Source: Dactylorhiza incarnata (Eukaryota > Streptophyta > Magnoliopsida > Asparagales > Orchidaceae). From it: a stretch of 64,000 nucleotides of DNA. The translations under genes and the position numbers were made by a program. Position 1 is the stretch's first letter; every line of letters starts with the position of its first letter. Shown here piece by piece: positions 8,324 through 19,349 of the stretch. The notes beneath the pieces are model-generated. The model searched no databases and was not told where the DNA came from. It was given only the letters and a program-made list of their open reading frames with translations. The DNA lies in the NCBI GenBank assembly GCA_033032865.1, contig JAWHQI010000201.1, positions 4,651,501-4,715,500 on the forward strand. Reading direction: 5' to 3'.

Positions 8324-11300
8324 GTTTCGTCCTAATTTTCAACTATCCGTCGAGAGCTCTATTCGATACGGGTGCATCGCACTCTTTTCTGTCCGAGGAC
8401 TTCGTGGTGCAAATCTGAGTGCCGTCTACCTTTGTAGAGGATAGATTGGAAGTAGTGCTACCCAATGGATCTCGAATGAGTGCGGATAGGAAGAGCCGTG
8501 TGAAGGTGCGGATCGGAAGTCAAGATTTCGACTTGGAAGCGTCGTTACTACCGTTAGCTGAATTCGATGTGATCTTCGGCATGGACTGGCTCTCGGAGCA
8601 GCGAGCATGCATAGATTGCAAGACAAAGGAGATCACTCTGGGAACGAACACCGACGATGAAACCACATTCGCCGGTATGCGAGGAGCGAGCAAGACGCTG
8701 ATGTCTGCTCTCCAAGTGGTTAAGGCGGTGAGAAAAGGCGCCGAGTTGTTCTTCACCTTGTTAGAGGCTTCGGAGCCAAAGCCCAGGTTGTGTGATGTCC
8801 CAGTTGTAGCGGAATACGCCGACGTGTTTCCTAACGAACTCCCTGGGGCTCCGCCTCATCGGGAGATTGATTTCTGTATCGAGTTGGTGCCAGGTGCCAA
8901 ACCTGTGGCCCGCTCACCATACCGAATAGCGCCAAAGGAATTGGCAGAGTTGAAGGTCCAATTGCAAGAGCTGCTAGAGCAAGGCTACGTACGTCCAAGT
9001 TCTTCGCCTTGGAGTGCACCGGTCCTCTTTGTGAAAAAGAAGGATGGGAGCTTGCGTCTATGTATTGATTATAGAGAGCTAAACAAGTTGACCGAGAAAA
9101 ACCGATATCCGATTCCTAGAATCGATGATCTGTTCGACCAACTGATGGGGTCGACGGTTTACTCCAAGCTAGACCTAAGGTCCGGCTACTATCAACTGCG
9201 AATAAGGGAATGTGACATTCCAAAGACAGCGTTCAGTACCCGCTTTGGGCACTATGAGTTCACGGTAATGCCGTTCGGTCTATCCAACGCACCGTCGGTA
9301 TTCATGGACTTGATGAATAGGACATTCCGAGAGTATTTAGATCAATTTGTGATCGTCTTCATCGACGACATTTTGGTATACTCTCAGTCGGAAGAGGAGC
9401 ATGTAGGGCATCTGCACGCAGTCCTGAGCACCTTGAGGAGGAGTCAGCTATATGCCAAGTTCTCCAAGTGCGAGTTTTGGCTACCGTCAGTGGAATTCCT
9501 TGGTCATGTTGTTAGTGGCGAAGGAATTGCAGTTGATCCGTCGAAGATAGAAGCGATCCAAGCGTGGCCTTTGTTGAAAAACGTAGCGGAAGTCCGAAGT
9601 TTCTTAGGACTTGCCGGCTATTATAGGCGCTTTGTGGAAAACTTCTCGAGGATCGCACTTCCTCTCACAAAACTGACTAGGAAGGATCATAAGTTCGTTT
9701 GGTCGCCCGAGTGCGCACGAGCTTTTGAAGAGCTAAAGAGCCGTCTGACCACGACGCCCATTCTATGCTCGCCACAAGGTACGGAAGGCTACGAAATATA
9801 TAGCGACGCCTCAGGAAGTGGATTGGGTTGTGTCCTAGTGCAGTTCGGGAAGGTAATTGCCTACGGCTCCCGGCAACTGAAGGTTCACGAGAGGAATTAC
9901 CCGGTCCATGATTTGGAGCTAGCGGCCGTGGTTTTTGCCCTCAAACTTTGGAGACACTATCTATATGGCGTGAAGATCGATATCTTTACCGACCATAAGA
10001 GCCTCAAGTACTTACTAGAGCAAAGGGAGTTGAACATGCGCCAAAGGAGGTGGATGGAGTTCCTTGGGGACTACACCTTCGATATCAAATATACTCCCGG
10101 TAAAGGAAACGTAGTTGCAGACGCGTTGAGTCGTCGGGCTCCCGCACAAGCAAATTGGATTTTGATGCACGATGAGCGTCTAATCCGTGAGCTAGAAGAA
10201 ATGGAGATCATATGCATTGATAGGAGAACGTCTACCTCAGCATGCTTGAACTGGACGGAAGTTCGCTACGACCTTGCCGACCGAGTTCGACAAGCATTGG
10301 AGTTGGACGAGAGCTTGAAACGATACAAAGCGGAAACCGTTGAAGGGTTAAACGCTGATTTCTCCTTCGAAGACGACCTTATGTGGAAGCAGGAAAGGTT
10401 ATGCATCCCAAACGTTGGTACTCTACGGGCGGAGTTGATGTATGAGGCTCATCATACCAAGTACTCGATCCACCCGGGGAGCACTAAAATGTTTATGGAT
10501 ATGAAGAAATTGTTCTGGTGGCCGGGCATGAAGAAAGACATTGCCCTTTACGTGGCCAAGTGTCATACTTGCGCATTGGTGAAAGCGGAATGTCAACGTC
10601 CCGGTGGGTTTCTGAAGTCCTTGCCGATTCCGGAGTGGAAGTTTGATGATATTTCGATGGATTTCGTGCACGGATTGCCGAGATCGCAACATGGAAACGA
10701 CGCCATATGGGTGATCGTGGACCGTTTGACAAAGGTATCACACTTCATTCCGAACCGGAAGGATGATTCCGTAGAGAAGCTAGCAAAGCTCTATGTGGAT
10801 AGTATCGTGAGACTGCACGGTGTCCCTCGTAGCATCGTCAGCGATCGTGACGGGCGTTTCACATCGAAAGATTGGAGGCTTATCCATGAACTGTTGGGCA
10901 CAAAATTGAAGTTCAGCACGGCCTTCCACCCGCAAACGGATGGACAGACCGAGAGAACCAACAGGACTATGGAGGATATGCTCCGAATGTGCGCTCTAGA
11001 CTTTGGAAAGAGGTGGGAGGATCACCTCTTTATGATCGAGTTCGCCTACAATAATAGCTACCAAGCCAGCATAAAGATGGCTCCTTTCGAGGCCCTCTAT
11101 GGTAAGAAGTGTCGTACGCCGTTGTCTTGGGCGGAAACGGGCGATACTAAGCTATTGAAGCGAAAGGATGTTGAAGAAGCAACTTCGACGATCCGGTCTA
11201 TACGCGAAAGGCTATTGGTTGCCCAGGATAGGCAAGCAAAGTATTTCAACGCCAAGCATAGGAACTTAGAGTTTGCCGTCGGTGACCGAGTTTACTTGAA

Positions 11301-11709
11301 GATCAAACCGTTCAAAGGGGTATCAAGGATTCGACGCTTGAAAAAGCTCAGTCCGGGGTACTTAGGACCGTTCGAGATCGTGGAGCGTGTTGGTGATGCG
11401 GCTTATCGGCTTGCACTATCTGCAGAGCTGAGCGGTCTGCACGACGTGTTCCACATTTCAGTGTTGAGGAAGGCAGTGCAAGAGCCTACTCATATCGTTG
11501 CGGTCGGCAAAGTTCCGGTTGATAGTGGGTTGTCGACGAAAGTCAAGCCTTTACGCATCGAAGATACCGAAGTAAAGCAGCTGCGGAACAAGTCCATTCG
11601 GATGGTAAAAGTCCGGTGGGATAACTGCGGCCGAGAGGAGCTCTCTTGGGAGAGAGAGCAAACGATGCTTGCGGAGTATCCCGAGCTTTTTCCCTCAGGT
11701 AAAGTATAA
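8324..11709 (+). pseudogene. pol: Pol of element T: protease, RT, RNase H, integrase, chromodomain
   Basis: The frame encodes protease (FDTGASHSF at 8362, then IFGMDWLS), reverse transcriptase ([20 protein letters not shown], catalytic FIDD at 314-317 counted from 8419), RNase H ([25 protein letters not shown]), and integrase with HHCC finger and D,D,E core ([28 protein letters not shown]). A GPY/F-type segment ([17 protein letters not shown]) and a terminal chromodomain follow. The chromodomain is thought to steer such elements to heterochromatin. A TGA at 8416-8418, nine codons after the protease FLS, is the only break seen. CGA to TGA is a likely origin. Translation needs readthrough or this copy is dead for pol. 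Confidence 0.95.
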
Positions 11710-11756
11710 CTGTAATTTATGCTATTACTGTTTCCTGGATTTCGGGACGAAATTCT

Positions 11757-11773
11757 TTTAAGGAGGGTGGAGT
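11757..11773 (+). other. Polypurine tract of T
   Basis: The purine-rich AAGGAGGGTGGAGT ends immediately before the 3' LTR and primes plus-strand synthesis. Confidence 0.85.
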
Positions 11774-13849
11774 TGTAACACCCCAAAACTGGTAGTTCCG
11801 CGAATAGGCGGAGTGGTAGTGCGGCACGTGAAGCAGGCTAGAATTTTCCCTGTCTGCTCTTAGCGCACGATCAGTGGCCTCATCGCGCACGATCAGTGAT
11901 CGTGCGCCAGCGATCGTGCGTTAATTCCGAAGAGAATCGAGTTCTGTCTCGGACAGTGCGCACGACCATTTCCCTCTTCGCGCACGACCAGTGATCGTGC
12001 GCCAGCGATCGTGCGCTTATTCGCAAGAATTCAGAGTTCTGTCCCGGATAGTGCGCACGACCATTGCCCTCGTCGCGCACGACCACTGACCGTGCGCCTG
12101 TGATCGTGCGCCCTGTTTATTCTGTTCCGCGATTTTGAGCGGAGAAGAGGATTCGACCGATCAAATTTATTGGAATTCGATCCAACGGCTGGGATTTATT
12201 GCCGGGGGGTCTTAGGGCTTTGGAGAGGGATTAAACCCTCATTATTTCATAGTGTTTCTCTCTCCTAGGCTAGAGGAAGGAGAAGGGGGCAAGGAAGAAG
12301 AAGAGGAGATTTCGCCATTGACGGAGCTCCGGAGCTCCGTTTCGCGAGCCGTTTCCAGATCCGGAGAGTGCAGCCCGGTGCGGTTCTTTCCCTCCGCGTA
12401 GAATCTCGGATCCATGGCGAAGAAGAACACATCTAGGGTAACGATTTCTTCTCCCATTGTTTGGACTTGTCTTTTGTCCTCTCCTTCATTTCTCTATGCT
12501 TGCGTGAGGAGTCCCTTTCACCAAATGGGTGAAGTGTAGGATTTCCTCAAGTCCTTCGGGACTCCGGGTAGATTGTGTCCGTCCCCGGCATATTGCATGT
12601 AGAAAATCCGATAGTTGTGCGGATTTAGGCATTGTGTGTGAAGCCTATTCGTGGCCGTGAGCCCGAATCGGTGATGCTTGATTTGCGACGTTGCATTTAG
12701 GTTAGGCCTAGAATGCGTGCCGGAGAATGACTCCGTGAACTCACCTATAGTATTGCAGGAGTTAAGAGTAGGCGTCTTGTGAAGATCCTAACGAAAGCCC
12801 CATGCTTTGAGGTTTAGATGAAGGCAAACCTTCACCACGAAATTGATGCGGAGCGTATGTACCTCCCTTGTTGAGAATTCGCGAAGCCTAGATCCTTGTG
12901 AATGGGTTAGGTGCGTAGCGTATATTTAGTGTAGCACTTGAAAGTGCTAAACCCTTACGGGCCGAGGTGAAGCCGTACCCGCGTCGTGCGATAGATCGCG
13001 ACGATTAGAGCACGGGCAAAGCTGAACCGAACCCGTTTCCATGCAGATCGACGAGAGGTCCCTTCCTCATGAAAACCTTGTGATCATGGGAGAGGTCGTG
13101 GAAGGTGTCATACCTAGACCGACCAAAAGCTCTTGTTTCCCACCTAAGGTTGTGACCCTTAGGGTGGAGTGTTGTGAATTTGATGTTATGTTTAGCCTCA
13201 TGCGATTGCTTAGGCGGTTGTGGGAAACCTTCGGGTGAACCCAACCAACATCATGTGCATACCTAGGTTCCTTTCTTTTGATGCTCAACCTAGAAGATTG
13301 ATTGTGCTTGAAACCTCACCTTGTGTAGTTGCACTTTCTTTAGATTATTACTTGTGCTAGTATGGCTTACTTGCAGGGTAGAATCTCCGCCACCCCGGGA
13401 AAGGGGTGGGGTCGTTATAATTTGGTCAGCTGTGCTGACCGTTGCCTCGTTTGCCACCGCTTGGTGGAATGTCTTATGCAGGTGCAGGTGAGCCTAGCGA
13501 GAAATAGCGGGCGGTGACCCCTTTTGCTGAGTTGGCCCTTGAAGGCCAGCCTCCCTTTTTTTAGCTTTTTCATGTATGGCCGGCCTGCGTGCCGATGTAT
13601 GCTTATGGAGTTTTGTGCATTGGATGAATGTAAGGCCTTAAGGCCGTAACTCTTATTCTGGTTACATTCCTATGATAGTGGACAGTTCTTTTTGAATGTT
13701 TTAATTAATGCTTCCACTTACGTTTTGTACTCTCGTTTAGTTGTTACTTTTCTGGTTATCACCTTTTAACTCCTAGCTAGTGTGGCTTGTATGGCGTGGG
13801 GTCCCGGCCGGACCTACTGTTATACTATTCGTACTGGCAGGGTTTTACA
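11774..13849 (+). repeat. 3' LTR of element T
   Basis: It is 2,076 bp and nearly identical to 4725-6802. The inverted-motif array lies at 11863-12111, again as three 95-bp units. The candidate ATG exon is at 12414. The outer end reads TTTTACA, followed by CGGGA, the target duplication. Confidence 0.95.
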
Positions 13850-13854
13850 CGGGA

Positions 13855-14899
13855 CCTCATCCTCGGAGACACAACGGGCCAGGAGTCCCGAGAGGGTCTT
13901 TCTATATAGCCCCCCTGCATGCAAAGAGTAATAGGCGGACTTATACCTGAAGCGTCTCTTGTCCACATCCTCTCCAGGGAACTGCCCGGAGGATAGGAAG
14001 GTGATGAACGGATCCATCCACGAGGCTTGTTGATCCACCTCCATCAATTCTCCTTCCTCGATGGAGGGCCGGAAGAGTTCCGAAGTCGTCCCCCCCGCTC
14101 GGGGACTGAACTTGGCTAGGAGGTCCGCCTGGGTGTTCTCCTCCCTCGGCACGTGCTTGATGGAGAAGGTGCGGAACTGCCCGATGACCCCCTTAACCTT
14201 TTCCAGGTATAGTAGGAGGGTTGGGTCCTTTGCTTCAAACTCTCCTTTGATCTGGCATGCTACCACCATGGAGTCCATGGAGACCTCCACGTCCTGCACA
14301 CCCAGTTCTCGAGCCAGCCGAAGGCCCGCTATCACTGCTTCGTACTCAGCCTGGTTGTTGGTGATTGGGAAATGGATGTTTAAGGCTTGCTCAATCTGAG
14401 TCCCATGAGGACTCACCAGGACTATTCCCCCTCCATAGGAGTATTTTCCCGACGCTCCGTCCACCAACATCTTCCATGCTTCTGGGGGAGGTGGCTCGTG
14501 CTCCCCCACTTCGGCCGCATAGTCGGCCATGAAGTCTGGCACCGCTTGAGCCCTGATGGATGTCCTGGGTACGAACGTGATATTGAATTCGCTTAACTCC
14601 ACGGACCACTTTGCCAACCTTCCTTAGTGCTCCACCCCTTCCATGATTTTGCGGAGCGGGTGGTCTGTCACTACTTTAATAGAATGGGCTTGAAAGTACG
14701 GTCGGAGCCTCCGGGCTGACACCACTAATGCGAAGGCCAACTTTTCCAAAATCGGGTACCGGAGCTCTGCCTTCTTCAGCACTCGACTGACGTAGTAGAT
14801 AGGGAACTGTTTCTTCCCTTCCTCCTGGATTAACACGGAGCTTACTGCTTCGGACCCTACCCCCAGGTACAGGGAGAGGTCTTCTCCTGGCCTCGGTCC
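13855..14899 (-). pseudogene. pol: Element A RNase H, archaeal-type RNase H and integrase start
   Basis: One frame covers the end of the RT-linked RNase H (QFPIYYVSRVLKKAE, VTDHPLRK, LAKWSVELSEF), then the second RNase H (MLVDGASGKYSYGGG, ITNNQAEYEAVIAGL, DSMVVACQIKG, HVPREENTQADLLAK) and the approach to the integrase finger. The DGAS...NQAEYE pattern is the archaeal-type RNase H that marks Tat elements. Stops lie at 14624-14626 and 14900-14902. The frame ends at the T insertion (13850) and resumes at 4724 with no base lost once the duplication is removed. Confidence 0.9.
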
Positions 14900-15560
14900 C
14901 TAGAGCAGAGGGGTTTGGGTGAGCTGTTCTTTCAGAGCCTGGAAGGCCTTCTCGCACTCCGGGGTCCATTCAAACTTCTTGTTTCCCCGCAGTACTTTGA
15001 AAAAAGGTGCACACTTTTCCCCCGCCTTGGAGAGGAATCTGCTGAGCCCAGGCAATTTCCCTGTGAGGCTCTGAACCTCCTTCGGATTTCTTGGCGACCC
15101 CAACTCCATCACCGCTTTAACTTTGTCTGGGTTGGGTTCCACTCCTGCGGGGGTGAGCAAATGGCCCAGGAACTTCCCTCGGCTCGCCCCGAAGACACAC
15201 TTCAGGGGATTGAGTTTCATATTGTACCGCCGCAGGGTCCCGAATGTCTCTTCGAGGTCTCGGAGGTGAGTCCCAAGATCTCGGCTCTTCACCATGAGGT
15301 CGTCAACATAGACTTCTAAATTTCTTCCTTTTTGCTCGCGGAAGACCCTATCCATCATCCTTTGGTACGTAGCCCCTGCGTTCTTGAGTCCGAAGGGCAT
15401 CATCTTATAGCAATAACATCCATCCCCCGTGATGAAGGAAACATCCTTGATGTCCGGGGGATGCATGCGGATTTGATGGTAACCTGAAAAAGCATCTAAG
15501 AAAGACATTACAGAAAAACCAACGGCTGAGTCAACCAGCGCGTCAATTCTGGGCAGGGGG
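14900..15560 (-). pseudogene. pol: Element A reverse transcriptase
   Basis: The RT palm is intact as sequence: SFLDAFSGYHQIRM, MPFGLKNAGATYQRMMD and the catalytic YVDDLMVKS, followed by NPLKCVFGASRGKFLGHLL and the connection to RNase H (PECEKAFQALKEQL). It shares a frame with the RNase H and integrase to its left. A one-base shift near 15545-15560 separates it from the RT N-terminus (KDCYPPAQN instead of the family's YPLPRID). Confidence 0.92.
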
Positions 15561-16458
15561 GTAGCAATCTTTCGGGCATGATTTATTAAGAAGCGAAAAG
15601 TCGATACACATACGCCACTTACCTCCTCCCTTCTTTACCATAACGATGTTGGAGACCCAGCCTGGATACTGGATCTCCGATACAAACCCGGCCTGCAGGA
15701 GTTTGCCCACCTCCTCGCGGATGGGCCCTTCTAGCTTGTCCGCGACGGCCCTCCTCTTCTGACGGATGGGGCGGGCGCCGGGGTCGAGGTTGAGGCGATG
15801 GCACGCCACATCCGCGTCGATCCCGGGCATTTCCACGGCGCTCCAAGCGAAGACGTCCACGTTCTTTTGTACGCAAGCCAGAATCTCCGCCTGATCTTCT
15901 GGGCCGAGTTCTCCGCTGACCCGGACTTTTTCCACCACCCCCATCCGGGTGGTGACCTCGAGCTCTACGACCTCGTCCACAGCCTCCAACCGGTACTTGC
16001 TCTCCCCAAGCCCTCTCCTCTTCCGCACAAGTGGGAGCCTGGGTTTCCTCCTCGACTTCCTTCTCTACCACCATCAGCTCTTCCGCCCATCCTTCCAGGG
16101 CCTTCTCTTCTTCTTCCATTCCTTCCGCCCGGGGTATCTCAGCTACCCCTTCCTGGGCACGGACTTCATTTCCCTCCATATTCTCCTCGGCTACCTCCAT
16201 GCTTCCGGCTTCGGCCGCCTCCTCCATCATCCTATCCCACTCCTCAGCTTCTCCCATCCAGGAGATGGTGTTGACAGCCGTTACGTAGCACTGTCTTGCC
16301 ACCTTGGGATCCCCCCTGATCCGCACCTGAACCCCTCCGTCGTTGAACTTGAGGCACTGATGAAAGGTGGAAGGGACACAGTGGAACGCGCTGATGAGTG
16401 GCCGTCCGAAGATAGCGCTGTAACTGCATGGGGCATCCACAATGACAAAACGACAGTT
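15561..16458 (-). pseudogene. pol: Element A protease end, linker and RT N-terminus
   Basis: This segment joins the end of the protease (VIVDAPCSYSAIFGRP) to an acidic, glutamate-rich linker of about 90 residues, then to the RT start (VFAWSAVEMPGIDADVACHRL, GGGKWRMCIDFSLLNKSCPKDCYP). A frameshift near 16030 splits linker from RT. The TGA at 16459-16461 splits it from the protease. The same order, linker included, is seen in element C at 24004-24660. Confidence 0.85.
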
Positions 16459-17208
16459 TCAGGACGTCCCACCCAGGGTCACATGAAGCCCTACTCCCCC
16501 TAATACTTCCTTCCTCTCCCCTGAGAATCCGAACAAAGGGCCATCTGAGGCCAACACCCTCCTAGGCTCTACCTCCATCTTGTCAAACGCCTTCTTGAAG
16601 ATGACGTTGACCGAACTTCCATTGTCCACTAGGATCCGGGAGACGGTGAAGTTCTCGATCGCCGTCTGGATGACCAGCGTGTCGCAGAACGGGTCCTCGT
16701 AGACCGGCATGTCTTTCTGAGTGAAAATGATTTTTTCGGCCGGGGGTGGGGCGGTGGATGTCGAAGCCACGCTTCGGCGGTAGATGGTATGGAGGCTAGA
16801 CTTGCGGGCCGCCTCCACCCCTACCCCCCCATGGATCACCCCGATCCCTCCTCTACTTCCCATATCGGCTCTATCCTCACACCTTTCCTCCTCCTCCTCT
16901 CGAGGTTCAACCTCCACGATCCTTAATGGCTGCTGCTGTGGTGGCGCGGGCGCTCTGCACCTCTTCACCTCTAGGAACTCCGGACAGGTGTCCGTTGAGT
17001 GGCCTTCCACATCATGGAAGATGCAATATGGCACCGCCACTTCCCTTGCCTCGGCCTCTGCCACCCTATTCCTTCTTCTCCTAGCGGCCGCCGTTTCCAC
17101 TTCTCCTCCCCTTCCCCTTCCTCTTCCTCGTCCAATCTCCATGGCCTGCTGGGGAGGGGGAGGCATTTTCATCGGACCTTGCCTCCACCCTAACTGGGGG
17201 GCCTCCAT
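16459..17208 (-). pseudogene. pol: Element A zinc-finger region and protease
   Basis: The N-terminal part is rich in Gly, Arg and Glu (GRGRGRGRGG). It holds a modified knuckle, CIFHDVEGHSTDTC, of the C-H-H-C type found in Tat gag-pol. The protease follows, with the active-site-like ILVDNGSSVNVIF and later FGFSGE. The frame closes with TGA at 16459-16461, where related elements read on. It overlaps the gag frame by a few codons, which I take as a frameshift near 17200, not a programmed overlap. Confidence 0.85.
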
Positions 17209-18412
17209 TGACCTCCGACATGGTTACCCCTTCCTGGGTCGTAACCTCTTCCCTGCCCTTGCGCTCCTCCCCCTTGCGACCTCCATTCCCCCTCCGGGGC
17301 CCGGGGTTCTTCCCTTCTCCTGACCTCCTGCTGCCTCACCTCCGGCTCACTGAGCTTTGCTAGCCTCCTGGTGAGCTCCGGATTAGCTTCCTCACTTGCG
17401 ACTTCCTCCGACACCCTCTCCATCAGCTCTTCAAAGGAGACGGGGGCTTTTCTCTTCAATGCCATCTTATAGAAACTCTCTCTCAACCCGACCGTGAAGG
17501 CGAGTTGGAGTGCAAACCCAGGCATCTCCTGGGTGAGCTGTACTTCCTCCTGGAATCAATTGGCATACTGAGCCAGCGACTCCCTGGGTCCTTGCTTTAC
17601 TGCGAAGAGGGAATCAGCGTCCTTCTTCCTCTTTTTTGAGGTCGAGAACCTCAGCAGAAAACTTCGGCGCAAATCCTCGAACGAGTAGATTGATCCTGCG
17701 GGGAGATGATGGAACCAGTCCCTGGCCTTCTCCTTGAGGGTGACGGCGAAGAGCCGACACTTGAAAGCATCTGACATCGGCCTGATGGAGACCGAGTCTT
17801 CGAAACTCTGCAGGTGCTGGACAGGGTTATCTCGACCGTTGTAGTATACCCGGTCCCATTCTCCAAATCCCCCGGGGACGGGCGTGGAAAGCACCAGCTC
17901 GCAAAAGGGGCTCCCCCCACCTGTCGCTCTCCCCGCCTCCACTCGTCCCCCAAGCTCGCTCGCCAAACTTGAGCTCGTCGGGACTGTGCTCGTGAGGGCG
18001 GTGCTTGCCTGAACCACCCCGACAGTCGCCGCTTCCTCTTGGCATGCACTCGCCAGTGACGCGCTCGCCGGGATGGAGCTCGCCAGCGCTGAGCTCACCG
18101 GCACGAAGCTCGCCAGGCTGGCGAACAGCACCTGGCCTTCCTGGCTCTGGCCTAAGCCGAAGGCAACTTCTTTTCCAGCCCTTCCTCCTGGTGCCCTCTC
18201 GCCAACTGCTGTCGGGGGAGTGGTCGCCTGAGGCGCCGGGGTTGCAAAGTCACTTCGCAGAGCTGTGACCGTGAACCCAAGGTGTCGAGCACCTCCTTTT
18301 TGAAATCCGCGAGCATCCTAGCCATCGCTTCCTGAGGGGTCTCGCCGAACTCCTCGCCCTGCTCTTCATCTCCCTCCATAACCCTTCTCTGGAACTTTCT
18401 TGAACCAGCCAC
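17190..18412 (-). pseudogene. gag: Element A gag
   Basis: It starts at the ATG at 18412, 6 bp from the primer site. An acidic N-terminus (GDEEQGEEFGETPQEAMARM) is followed, after a frame change near 18140, by an Ala/Ser-rich linker. The capsid-like gag domain comes next (DRVYYNGRDNPVQHLQSFED, LKEKARDWFHHLPAGSI, LFAVKQGPRESLAQYAN). A TGA at 17556-17558, probably from CGA, interrupts it; the frame then resumes (FQEEVQLTQEMPGFALQLAF). The Ala/Ser-rich linker is a local repeat of SSLAS-type words. Confidence 0.85.
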
Positions 18413-18417
18413 GCTCC

Positions 18418-18432
18418 ACGCTCACCGAACCA
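18418..18432 (-). other. Primer-binding site of A
   Basis: Read on the minus strand, TGGTTCGGTGAGCGT follows the LTR end by 3 bp. It begins with the required TGG; I cannot assign the tRNA with confidence. Confidence 0.65.
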
Positions 18433-18724
18433 AAATGTTGAAACCGATTTCTCGGTCTCCTGTGGAGCTCGGGGCCCTCACCGAAATGAGGGGTGGCTAG
18501 TCCTTACTGACCCCTCGAGGAGGGTGGACGGAAGATTAAGAATTTGACCAGGACCTTAGTCACAGCGAGGAGGTCCCTCCACTAAGGAAGATCGTTGAGC
18601 GCTTCCCCTCCCAAGCCAAAGCTGAGACTCGGGCACCTTGGAGAGCTCTGGAAATGCTAACCAAAGAAATCCTAAGGAGAGGGAAGCTGAAGTGAGATCC
18701 TCTGCAAAGGTGCCCTTAAGGTCC

Positions 18725-18732
18725 TATTTATA
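18725..18732 (-). promoter_or_regulatory. TATA box of A LTR
   Basis: TATAAATA on the minus strand, the direction of A's transcription, with the repeat-rich part of the LTR upstream. Confidence 0.65.
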
Positions 18733-18931
18733 GATTTTCTGATCTGGTCTGCAAATAATGGGATTCCACCTTTAGATTTTACTATCTGCACCTCAAATGG
18801 GTCTGCTAACAGCCAAGCTCCGCTGTTTGGAGAGGCTAAGGGCAGACCACCAAGGGTAAAATGGTAAGTTGACCCTAATGATTTATGGATAAGGGGTTGC
18901 GATGGCCTTACTGCCGGAGCTCTCGCAGGCC

Positions 18932-19072
18932 TTCTCGCGGGTCCTGTCCGCGATCTCTTCCGGGGGATCGCCTTGCGAGAACCTTGCTGAAGGAGTTCTC
19001 GCGGGTCCTCTCGCGAATACTACCCGCGGCGTCTCTTTCAGAGGGTCGCCTCGCGAGGACCTCGCTGCCTAT
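18932..19072. promoter_or_regulatory. CTCGCGAG-type repeats in the A LTR
   Basis: TTCTCGCGGGTCCT recurs at 18932 and 18996. CGCCTTGCGAG near 18970 and CGCCTCGCGAG near 19050 form a second pair. Several words are self-complementary. Position upstream of the TATA box suggests enhancer repeats, by inference. Confidence 0.6.
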
Positions 19073-19182
19073 TTTGGTGGTCTGCCGAGGTCTCATCGGC
19101 TGGGGCCGATCTTGGCGAGGTCTGGATCTCGCCACTCCCGTCTCGCTCGATTTCCTTACCTGGCGAATATCGGGGTTGTACA

Positions 19183-19335
19183 GACGAAGAACATGAAATA
19201 ACACCAAAAACGGGCCTAGAGGTGCACGCAGCATGGAGTATCAAATATGAGTGAAAACATGTCTAAAGTGAAGTGCATAGACTAGAAAATCGGCCAAGAT
19301 GAGTCCATAAATGTGTATATATTTGGGACTCATCA
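19183..19335 (-). repeat. 3' LTR of B, first 153 bp only
   Basis: It aligns with 23850-24003, apart from scattered substitutions, and stops exactly at the end of element A. The missing part should lie left of the window, on A's other side. Confidence 0.85.
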
Positions 19336-19349
19336 CACCCCCAGACTTA
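19336..19349 (-). other. Polypurine tract of B
   Basis: On the minus strand TAAGTCTGGGGGTG ends directly before the 3' LTR. It is identical to the tract of element D at 40517-40530. Confidence 0.9.

Larger units (their letters stand above)
4725..13849 (+). mobile_element. Element T: complete Tekay-type chromovirus
   Basis: This is a full LTR retrotransposon of 9.1 kb. Both LTRs start TGTAAC and end TTACA, and it is flanked by the 5-bp duplication CGGGA at 4720-4724 and 13850-13854. The order is LTR, primer site, gag, protease, RT, RNase H, integrase with chromodomain, polypurine tract, LTR. The C-terminal chromodomain ([16 protein letters not shown]) places it in the chromoviruses, closest to Tekay/Del. 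By eye the LTRs differ at about 19 positions in 2.08 kb, under 1 percent, so insertion is recent. It lies in A's integrase in opposite orientation. The only coding lesion I see is a TGA in the protease. Confidence 0.95.
1..19182 (-). mobile_element. Element A: Ty3/gypsy Tat-clade LTR retrotransposon
   Basis: This element reads right to left: 5' LTR (18436-19182), primer site, gag, protease, RT, RNase H, a second archaeal-type RNase H, integrase, then a long 3' region with a tandem array and an antisense gene. Its 3' LTR lies beyond the left edge. The double RNase H and the antisense accessory gene are known Tat-clade traits. The chromovirus at 4725-13849 interrupts its integrase. Removing that insert and one CGGGA duplication restores the integrase frame exactly (EVP then RVLEEIH). 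The right end falls inside the LTR of element B, so A is probably nested in B. Several stops and frameshifts make this copy non-functional. Confidence 0.85.
18436..19182 (-). repeat. 5' LTR of element A
   Basis: The LTR is 747 bp with TG...CA ends. On the minus strand it begins TGTACAACCCCG and ends GGTTTCAACA. A TATAAATA box (minus) lies at 18725-18732. About 200 bp upstream of it, at 18932-19072, is an imperfect tandem duplication rich in CTCGCGAG-like palindromes. The LTR abuts sequence of B's LTR; GACGA at 19183-19187 would be the target duplication, whose partner lies outside the window. Confidence 0.8.
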
